Shown: piece after piece, positions 58,801-64,000 of the stretch
How positions within the stretch are numbered: the first letter of the stretch is position 1
Layout of the letters: every line of letters starts with the position of its first letter
Source: Inquilinus sp. KBS0705
GTDB lineage: Bacteria; Bacteroidota; Bacteroidia; Sphingobacteriales; Sphingobacteriaceae
Reading direction: 5' to 3'
NCBI GenBank assembly: GCA_005938025.2
Contig: VCCI02000001.1
Location: 434,001-498,000, forward strand
Length of the DNA stretch: 64,000 nucleotides
The notes under the pieces: model-generated
What the model saw: the letters and a program-made list of their open reading frames with translations, nothing else
Database searches by the model: none
What the model was told of the DNA's origin: nothing
Position numbers and translations under genes: made by a program

Positions 58801-60040
58801 GTACCAGGTTGAACATGATGTGCCATCGCAGATAATAGCAGATGCGTTCAGGTTAAGGCAGATTCTGATTAACCTGGTAGGCAACGCGGTTAAATTTACC
58901 GCCAGGGGCGAGGTGTTTATATGTGTGAAGCTAAAAAGTAATCATAATAACCGGTTCGAGTTGTTATTTGAGATACGCGACACGGGTATTGGTATACCGC
59001 CAAATAAATTAAACAAGTTGTTTAAAGCGTTCTCGCAGGTTGATTCGAGCACTACGCGCAAATATGGCGGTACAGGCCTGGGCCTGGCTATTAGCGAAAA
59101 ACTGGTAGCCTTAATGGGGGGCGATATCTCGGTTAAAAGCCAGGTGGGTAGTGGTACAACTTTTTCGTTCACTATTATGGCTGATCCGGGTAAAAAGACG
59201 CAGCGCAATTATGTACACTTAAACGTTGCCGAAGTACAAAACAAACAAATATTGGTTATTGATGATAACAATACCAACCGCGATATTTTAGAAGAGCAGT
59301 TAAAGCAGTGGAGCTTTGTGCCGGTAATGGCTGCCTCGGGTGCCGAAGCTTTGGCAATATTAAATGAAAATAAAAGTATCGACCTGGTTATAACTGATAT
59401 GAACATGCCCGAAATGGATGGCGTTACCTTAACTAAACAAATAAAAACAAGTAAACCATCGCTGCCTGTTATACTGCTTACATCAATGGGTAACGAGAAT
59501 AGTAAACGGCATGCGCACCTGTTTGATGCAACATTGTCAAAACCGACCAAGCACCAGGTGTTATATCAGCATATCATACAGCAGCTAAAACTGAATGTAG
59601 AAGTTAAAAAGGAAGTTGAGGCCACTAAAACCCCATTCTCGGAAGACTTTGCCCTACAGTACCCGGTTAACATTTTAATAGCCGAAGATAACGCTATAAA
59701 CCAAAAACTGGCCATGTACATTTTAAACAAAATGGGCTACAAGCCCGATGTTGCCGAAAATGGCCACGAAACATTGAACGCGCTGGTAAATAAAAGGTAC
59801 GATATTATTTTAATGGATGTGCAAATGCCCGAAATGGACGGGTTGGAGGCAACCCGCTTTATACGGCAAAACATGGACCATCAGCCGGTTATTATAGCCA
59901 TGACAGCCAATGCCCTTGCCGAAGACCGCGAACAATGCCTTGAAGCCGGCATGAACGATTACCTGAGCAAACCTTTAAAATTACAGGAGATTATGGATGC
60001 CCTTGTAAAATGGTCGACTAATAAAAAACCAGGTCAATAA
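55877..60040 (+). CDS. Hybrid two-component sensor kinase with propeller input and two receiver domains
   Basis: A 1387-residue protein with signal peptide (SVFLMFCILACFG), a two-component-regulator propeller of about 14 repeats (e.g. LWIGTLKDGLNMLDL, residues 25-650) and a Y_Y_Y domain (about 720-790). It continues with a transmembrane helix (about 800-820), a coiled coil, HisKA (ATMSHEIRTPMNGVMGMATLL, His near 887), HATPase_c (ILINLVGNAVKF ... DTGIGIPP ... GGTGLGLAIS), REC1 (ILVIDDNNTNRDI, Asp in VITDMNMPEMDG near 1175) and REC2 (ILIAEDNAINQKL, Asp in ILMDVQMPEMDG near 1315). Standard HTCS proteins end in an AraC helix-turn-helix, which is absent here, so a separate effector is needed. Confidence 0.9.
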   Translation: MRKHLLSVFLMFCILACFGQNQSLKFEHLGKKEGLSQINVGCIIQDSKGFIWVGTRDGLNRYDGYNFLYYKYDAKDTASLSSSMVADIAEDKQGNIWVATIIGLNKFERDKGRFKRYYHDDKNPNTISANILNKVAVDEIGNIWIATQNGLDFLDVKTDKFTHYKHSDNKPGTISNNTVSTVFIDTKQNVWVGTTGGGLNLFNRQTGTFTTYMYNAANPASISGNNVSSIFEDKKQRLWIGTLKDGLNMLDLKSGLFTRYQHQDNVKNTISGTTIYALNMDENGNLWIGGENGGLCILNPETGSISTYKHDDIDKNSIIGNTIYAILKDKQGNMWLGAFSGGINLFKRSTKSFTHYRHNSLSNSLSNDFVLSVYEDPDKNVWAGTDGGGLNKFNYKDGSVTHYTQQKGKNSIAGNYVLTINQDKQGLFWLGTWADGLSIFNPKTGVFNNFKNNPKNPNSLPGDNIYALVNSNDGTTWIGTYNYGLSHYNPAIKAFINYKHDDNDPKSLSSDKVYSLLEDTKGRLWVGTFDGGLNLLNRATNTFEHFNHNDKSNSLSNDNVSDIFEDKKGNLWVSTFTGLNLFNPNTRHFTVFTKKDGLPSDIIYAAREDDGGKLWISTNSGLSSFDPAKRVFKNYTVEDGLQEDEFKSHSAYKGKSGKLYFGGVNGFNSFSPAQVLKPEGFSPLVITAFQLFNKNANPAKDDADPSPLKKDIANTQSITLDYKQSVISLEFAALDYTSADKKKYAYILEGFDKEWNYIGARHTATYTNLPAGTYYFKLKYQNTAGLWSPVTTSLQIITKPPFWLTWWFKLLVFLLVVMVIYIVFRIRVRSIKAQKSILEKQVEDRTERLAEMTKGERVLREEAEKAREEAEKANKAKSIFLATMSHEIRTPMNGVMGMATLLSNTQLNFEQKEYTETIKTCGDTLLNVINDILDFSKIESGNMELDEQDFDLRECIEAVLDVFAEKAARSNLDLVYQVEHDVPSQIIADAFRLRQILINLVGNAVKFTARGEVFICVKLKSNHNNRFELLFEIRDTGIGIPPNKLNKLFKAFSQVDSSTTRKYGGTGLGLAISEKLVALMGGDISVKSQVGSGTTFSFTIMADPGKKTQRNYVHLNVAEVQNKQILVIDDNNTNRDILEEQLKQWSFVPVMAASGAEALAILNENKSIDLVITDMNMPEMDGVTLTKQIKTSKPSLPVILLTSMGNENSKRHAHLFDATLSKPTKHQVLYQHIIQQLKLNVEVKKEVEATKTPFSEDFALQYPVNILIAEDNAINQKLAMYILNKMGYKPDVAENGHETLNALVNKRYDIILMDVQMPEMDGLEATRFIRQNMDHQPVIIAMTANALAEDREQCLEAGMNDYLSKPLKLQEIMDALVKWSTNKKPGQ

Positions 60041-60098
60041 ATCATTGTTTATAAGGTAAAGTTGAATAACTTTACCACAATCATTATCTTAAATTATC

Positions 60099-60884
60099 AT
60101 GCTATTTAATAAAAAGTTATTTCGCTTAGCCGGGCTGGGCCTGCTGCTTGTGTTTTTGTTATCTGCCTACAATGTTAAGGCTGCCGAAGGTTATTATTAC
60201 CAAATAAAGGTATATCACCTTAAAGACAAAGCACAAGAGGATGTTTTAGACACTTATTTGAAAGATGCCTATGTGCCTGCTTTACATAAAATGGGTATTA
60301 AAAATGTGGGCGTATTTAAATCGATAGAAACAGATACGGCAAAACGTATTTATGTATTTGTTCCTTTTAAATCGTTAAAAGATCTGAACGACCTTGACCT
60401 TAAATTATATAATGCCACAGCAACCGATGCTAATAAGGCTTATATTGATGCTAACTTTAAAACCCCACCATATACAAGGGTAGAAACTATTGTTTTATCA
60501 GCATTTCGCGAGATGCTTGCCCCCGCCGTACCCAATTTAACTGCTGATAAAGCCGAGCGTATTTACGAACTGCGCAGCTACGAAAGCGCTACCGAAAAGT
60601 ACTACTATAACAAAGTAAAAATGTTTAACGATGGTGACGAGGTTGGCCTGTTTAAACGCCTTGGCTTTAACGCGGTATTTTATGCCAGCGTAATTGCCGG
60701 TAGCCATATGCCAAACCTGATGTATATGACCACGTTTAATAACAAAGCTGACCGGGACAAACATTGGGAAGCTTTCTCTGCCGATGCGTACTGGAAAGAG
60801 TTATCGGGTAAGCCCGAGTACCAAAACAATGTATCGCATGCTGATATTATATTTTTGCACCCGGCAGCTTACTCAGATTTTTAA
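60099..60884 (+). CDS. NIPSNAP-domain exported protein
   Basis: A 261-residue protein with signal peptide (LAGLGLLLVFLLSAYNVKA). It has two ferredoxin-like NIPSNAP/Dabb-type repeats: GYYYQIKVYHLKDKAQEDVLDTYLKDAYVPALHKMGIKNVGVFKS and RIYELRSYESATEKYYYNKVKMFNDGDEVGLFKRLGFNAVFYASVIAGSHMPNLMYMTTFNNKADRDKHWEAF. The second repeat carries the canonical E-L-R-x-Y/W start of the family. The function of bacterial NIPSNAP proteins is unknown; they often accompany sugar-catabolic gene clusters in Bacteroidota. It lies 58 bp after the sensor kinase and 8 bp before an FAD oxidoreductase. Confidence 0.87.
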   Translation: MLFNKKLFRLAGLGLLLVFLLSAYNVKAAEGYYYQIKVYHLKDKAQEDVLDTYLKDAYVPALHKMGIKNVGVFKSIETDTAKRIYVFVPFKSLKDLNDLDLKLYNATATDANKAYIDANFKTPPYTRVETIVLSAFREMLAPAVPNLTADKAERIYELRSYESATEKYYYNKVKMFNDGDEVGLFKRLGFNAVFYASVIAGSHMPNLMYMTTFNNKADRDKHWEAFSADAYWKELSGKPEYQNNVSHADIIFLHPAAYSDF

Positions 60885-60892
60885 TACAAATT

Positions 60893-62356
60893 ATGAAGCG
60901 TGAAAAGCGCGATTTTGATGCAATTGTAGTTGGTTCGGGCCCAAACGGCTTGGCGGCAGCTATATTAATGCAGCAAAATGGCCTTTCTGTGCTATTGCTG
61001 GAGGCTAAGAGCGAGATAGGCGGCGGGCTGCGTTCCGCAGAGCTAACCTTGCCAGGCTTTACACACGATATTTGTTCGGCCATACATCCTTTGGCTTTGG
61101 CTTCGCCATTTTTTAAAACATTGCCATTGGCTGCACATGGCCTTACCTATTTGCAACCCGAATTTGCAGCCGCGCACCCTATGGATGGCGGAACGGCAGC
61201 TATATTAAAACAAAGCATTAAAGATACCGCGGCCTCGTTAGGCGATGATGGGTACGCCTATCACACCCTTATGCAATCGGTAGTGAACGATTGGCCGCAG
61301 ATAGATGCTGATGTGTTAGGTCCCCTGCATATTCCTAAACATCCGCTTGCATTAGCCAACTTTGGTTTAAAAGCTATAACGCCTGTTACTTTTTTAGCCA
61401 AACGCTTTAAAACCGAGCCGGCAAAAGCATTGCTTGCCGGTATGGCTGCACACGCCATGCAACCCATAACCAACGTAGCTACATCGGCTATTGCGCTGGT
61501 GCTGATGGCTGCCGGGCATTTAGCAGGCTGGCCAATACCAAAAGGCGGCTCAAAAAGCATTGCCAATGCACTGGCAGCGCATTTTATAGCAATAGGCGGC
61601 AAAATAGAAACAGATACCTATATCAGATCATTAGATCAGCTACCATCGGCACATGCTGTGCTGTTTGACCTGTCGCCGCGTAATTTGCTGCAAATTGCAG
61701 GTCATAAATTCTCATCGCTGTACAAGTGGCAACTGGAACGTTATCGATATGGGATGGGCGTTTATAAAATAGACTGGGCCTTAGATGCCGCCATTCCCTT
61801 TACGGCGCCTAATGCTAAAAAAGCAGGTACTGTACATATAGGCAATACGCTAAACGAAATTAAAGTAGCTGAACAACAAACCTGGGATGGAAAGCATCCC
61901 GATAAGCCATATGTATTACTGGCACAGCAAAGTTTATATGATGCTACCCGTGCACCGGCAGGCAAACATACTGTATGGGCATATTGCCATGTGCCAAATG
62001 GCTCTACCCAAAACATGACTGATGCCATCGAAAAGCAGGTAGAGCGATTTGCACCCGGTTTCCGCGAAACGATATTGGCCCGGCATGTAATGGATTCGGT
62101 ACAGATGGAAGAGTATAACCCCAATTATATCGGCGGTGATATAAACGGCGGCGTAATAGATATTGGCCAATTGTTTACCCGGCCCGCGCTGCGGTACTCG
62201 CCATACAAAACATCTGCAAAAGGAATTTATATTTGCTCGGCATCTACACCGCCGGGGGGCGGTGTACATGGCATGTGCGGCTATTACGCCGCCAAAAAGG
62301 CGTTAAAAGATGTATTTGATATTTCGGTAGATAGTTTATACCGTCAAAAATTATAA
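60893..62356 (+). CDS. FAD-dependent oxidoreductase of the phytoene-desaturase type
   Basis: A 487-residue flavoprotein. The start has an FAD motif FDAIVVGSGPNGLAAAILMQQNGLSVLLLEAKSEIGGGLRSAEL. The C-terminal end has SPYKTSAKGIYICSASTPPGGGVHGMCGYYAAKKAL, the second FAD-contact region of the phytoene desaturase/NAD(P)/FAD superfamily. There is no signal peptide. It probably acts on an isoprenoid, carotenoid or other organic substrate; no carotenoid genes are visible here, so this remains open. The GH88 gene follows after 4 bp, so the genes share a transcript. Confidence 0.85.
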   Translation: MKREKRDFDAIVVGSGPNGLAAAILMQQNGLSVLLLEAKSEIGGGLRSAELTLPGFTHDICSAIHPLALASPFFKTLPLAAHGLTYLQPEFAAAHPMDGGTAAILKQSIKDTAASLGDDGYAYHTLMQSVVNDWPQIDADVLGPLHIPKHPLALANFGLKAITPVTFLAKRFKTEPAKALLAGMAAHAMQPITNVATSAIALVLMAAGHLAGWPIPKGGSKSIANALAAHFIAIGGKIETDTYIRSLDQLPSAHAVLFDLSPRNLLQIAGHKFSSLYKWQLERYRYGMGVYKIDWALDAAIPFTAPNAKKAGTVHIGNTLNEIKVAEQQTWDGKHPDKPYVLLAQQSLYDATRAPAGKHTVWAYCHVPNGSTQNMTDAIEKQVERFAPGFRETILARHVMDSVQMEEYNPNYIGGDINGGVIDIGQLFTRPALRYSPYKTSAKGIYICSASTPPGGGVHGMCGYYAAKKALKDVFDISVDSLYRQKL

Positions 62357-62360
62357 AAAG

Positions 62361-63572
62361 ATGAAATTTAGCAACCTGTTAATTAGCGTAGTTTTTTTAA
62401 TGGTAACAGCGTGCCAGCGCGGCGCTACGCAACAGCCGAGGTTAAGAACAGATACTACGCTTAGTGCTATTGTAAAGCAAAATTTTGCCTTTGCAGATGA
62501 TCAGTACAAAGTGATGGGCACCCACCTGCAGGCTGATCAATTCCCCAAGGCCTACTATCCGCAAAAAAACAGGTTCGAAACCAGTAACTCGGGTTGGTGG
62601 TGCAGTGGCTTTTATCCGGGCACTTTATTGTATTTATACGAACGCTCGCACGATGCAACCCTGCTGGCCGAAGCCAACCGCATAATGGGTAGCCTGGCTA
62701 AAGAACAATTTAACACAGGCACCCACGATTTGGGATTTATGATGTATTGCAGCTTTGGAAATGCCTACAGGCTCGACCCAAAGCCGGAGTATAAACAAAT
62801 ATTACTCAACAGTGCCAAATCATTATCTACCCGCTTTAATCCAAAAGTGGGCTGTATAAAATCGTGGGATTCAAAGCCCTCCGATTTTTTGGTGATCATT
62901 GATAATATGATGAATCTTGAACTACTGTTTTGGGCCACCAAAGTAACCGGCGACAGTAGTTATTATAAAATAGCAGTAACCCATGCCAATACAACTATGC
63001 TTAATCACTATCGGCCTGATTACAGCTCGTATCACGTAGTTAATTACAATCCCGAAACTGGCGCTGTGCAAGAAAAGAAAACAGCTCAGGGCTACGCTAA
63101 CGAGTCGGCATGGGCAAGGGGGCAGGCTTGGGGCCTGTATGGCTTTACCGTAATGTACCGCGAAACAAAGGATAAAAAATACCTGGATCAGGCAAATCAC
63201 ATCGCCAGGTTTCTTCTGGATAACGCAAACCTTCCCGAGGATAAGATACCTTACTGGGACTTCAATGCGCCAAATATCCCTAATGCTTTACGCGATGCCT
63301 CGGCAGGCGCCATAATGGCTTCGGCATTATTAGAACTTAGCGGCTATAACAGCCTTAAAAACGCACAGGATTACTTTTATACGGCTCAATCAATTTTAAG
63401 GTCATTATCCTCACCTGTTTACCTCAGCGCCAAGGGTGCTAATGGCGGGTTTTTATTGCAGCACAGCGTAGGTAGTTTACCGGGTAACTCCGAGGTGGAT
63501 GTATCGCTAAGTTACGCCGATTATTACTTTATCGAGGCCATGAAAAGGTACGAGGCATACCCGGCTAATTAG
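62361..63572 (+). CDS. Glycoside hydrolase family 88 lipoprotein (unsaturated glucuronyl/galacturonyl hydrolase)
   Basis: GH88 enzymes remove 4,5-unsaturated uronic acids from the ends of oligosaccharides left by polysaccharide lyases. The 403-residue protein has a lipobox (LMVTACQRG). It shows the (alpha/alpha)6 barrel landmarks NSGWWCSGFYPGTLLYLYERSHD, HDLGFMMYCSFGNAYRL, DNMMNLELLFWA, SAWARGQAWGLYGFTVMYRETKDKKYLDQA and LRDASAGAIMASALLELSGY (catalytic Asp region). It is outside-facing if lipid-anchored in the periplasm. It is downstream of the sensor-kinase group. Its end overlaps the convergent YhcH gene by 8 bp. Confidence 0.93.
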   Translation: MKFSNLLISVVFLMVTACQRGATQQPRLRTDTTLSAIVKQNFAFADDQYKVMGTHLQADQFPKAYYPQKNRFETSNSGWWCSGFYPGTLLYLYERSHDATLLAEANRIMGSLAKEQFNTGTHDLGFMMYCSFGNAYRLDPKPEYKQILLNSAKSLSTRFNPKVGCIKSWDSKPSDFLVIIDNMMNLELLFWATKVTGDSSYYKIAVTHANTTMLNHYRPDYSSYHVVNYNPETGAVQEKKTAQGYANESAWARGQAWGLYGFTVMYRETKDKKYLDQANHIARFLLDNANLPEDKIPYWDFNAPNIPNALRDASAGAIMASALLELSGYNSLKNAQDYFYTAQSILRSLSSPVYLSAKGANGGFLLQHSVGSLPGNSEVDVSLSYADYYFIEAMKRYEAYPAN

Positions 63573-64000
63573 GGCTTGCTACCTTTATCTTTATCACCAG
63601 CTTTTTTATAATGGCTTCGCTTGTACCCATGCGTATGTTGGGGCGGTGCACATCTGGAGGGAAAAATATATAAAAGCCACCGGGGGTAGCAGTGTAATAT
63701 TTTCCCTTGGCATCGTATATAGCTAAATCTTTCACAGCATCATAGGGTTTAACAATAGTGGCTTTGTCTATAGCCTCAACACCTATCAACTCTTTGCCCT
63801 TTATCACATAGTGTATGTCTATATAAGTTTGGTGGTCTTCCCATTTGGCGGTATCCGCTAACTTACCGGGCGCTTCGGTTATCATGGCGTAAGCATTGTC
63901 TCCGTCTATCACATATTTGCCGGGGGCTATTTGTTCAAGGTTGCGATCGCGTAAAAAATCTATGGCTTTATCCCATACCGCTTTGTTGGCGTGGTACTGT
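63565..64000 (-). CDS. YhcH/YjgK/YiaL-family protein (N-terminus beyond the window)
   Basis: A cupin-fold protein of the YhcH/YjgK/YiaL (DUF386, beta-galactosidase subunit beta) family. The frame is open to the right edge of the window (AVWDKAIDFLRDRNLEQIAPGKYVIDGDNAYAMI...), so a GTG that could start it at 63912 is not the true start. Visible blocks are KWEDHQTYIDIHYVIKGKELIGVE and GGFYIFFPPDVHRPNIRMG with the conserved metal ligands His/Glu/His, and the KKLVIKIKV end. These proteins take part in sugar-acid or sialic-acid catabolism. The convergent position next to GH88 suggests uronic-acid use. Confidence 0.9.
   Translation of the reverse strand, partial: QYHANKAVWDKAIDFLRDRNLEQIAPGKYVIDGDNAYAMITEAPGKLADTAKWEDHQTYIDIHYVIKGKELIGVEAIDKATIVKPYDAVKDLAIYDAKGKYYTATPGGFYIFFPPDVHRPNIRMGTSEAIIKKLVIKIKVASPN

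Noticed and set aside
1..64000. tRNA, rRNA, insertion sequences, prophage or restriction-defence genes
   Set aside because: No sequence in the window supported any of these on reading both strands; small RNAs cannot be excluded by eye.

Overview
The window looks like chromosomal DNA of a Bacteroidota member of the Sphingobacteriaceae, most like Mucilaginibacter or Pedobacter. This is inferred from several signs: promoters of the TTTG / TAnnTTTG type with almost no Shine-Dalgarno sequences, a propeller-type hybrid sensor kinase, a BlaI-M56 pair, an outer-membrane receptor with a carboxypeptidase-like domain, DUF1080 and NIPSNAP proteins, and many Tat-exported sugar enzymes. I saw no phage, insertion sequence, CRISPR array, rRNA or tRNA.

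Layout. 1-3.3 kb: a minus-strand his operon read hisG-hisD-hisC (hisC cut by the window edge), preceded by a promoter and a 19-residue histidine-rich leader peptide that suggests attenuation control. 3.3-5.4 kb: a polytopic membrane protein and a GmhB-like HAD phosphatase. 5.6-11.7 kb: gltB-gltD, the NADPH glutamate synthase. 11.7-13.6 kb: a BlaI repressor and a BlaR1-type M56 metallopeptidase that is broken by a one-base frameshift. Their promoter carries a perfect palindrome over the -7 box. 13.6-18.3 kb: a probable operon galK - SpoU methylase - large exported protein - DUF3052/OmdA protein. 18.4-24.4 kb: small housekeeping or unknown genes, an aldo/keto reductase, a large MG2-type surface protein and a CYTH protein.

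25.3-26.9 kb holds the most unusual feature: seven adjacent minus-strand genes for tiny exported peptides or lipopeptides (45-69 residues). All end in (K/R)(K/S)DI(G/A)(T/V)AD just before the stop codon, and four carry three or four tandem copies of TKKDIGTAD. Two of the seven are shorter than 60 codons and are easily missed. The cluster is divergent from a membrane TPR protein with a histidine-kinase dimerisation domain but no ATPase domain. A secreted repeat-peptide signal or surface-peptide system is possible; this is a hypothesis.

29.1-40.1 kb: an XRE regulator, a UvrD/PcrA helicase, a YyaL-type thioredoxin-fold protein, SlyD, envelope proteins including an OMP-type TonB receptor, and a fatty-acid desaturase. 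40.3-55.7 kb: a co-directional catabolic island with a TolB-like propeller protein, two GMC oxidoreductases each with a nearby Tat-exported gluconate-dehydrogenase subunit-3 protein, a cytochrome c, two Gfo/Idh/MocA oxidoreductases, four AP-endonuclease-2-type TIM barrels, an MFS symporter and a DUF1080 protein. Together these fit oxidation of sugars to 3-keto-glycosides, followed by elimination or hydrolysis and uptake of the products. 55.9-64 kb: a hybrid two-component sensor with two receiver domains but no DNA-binding domain, then a NIPSNAP protein, a phytoene-desaturase-like flavoprotein, a GH88 unsaturated glucuronyl hydrolase and a convergent YhcH/YjgK/YiaL gene cut by the right edge.
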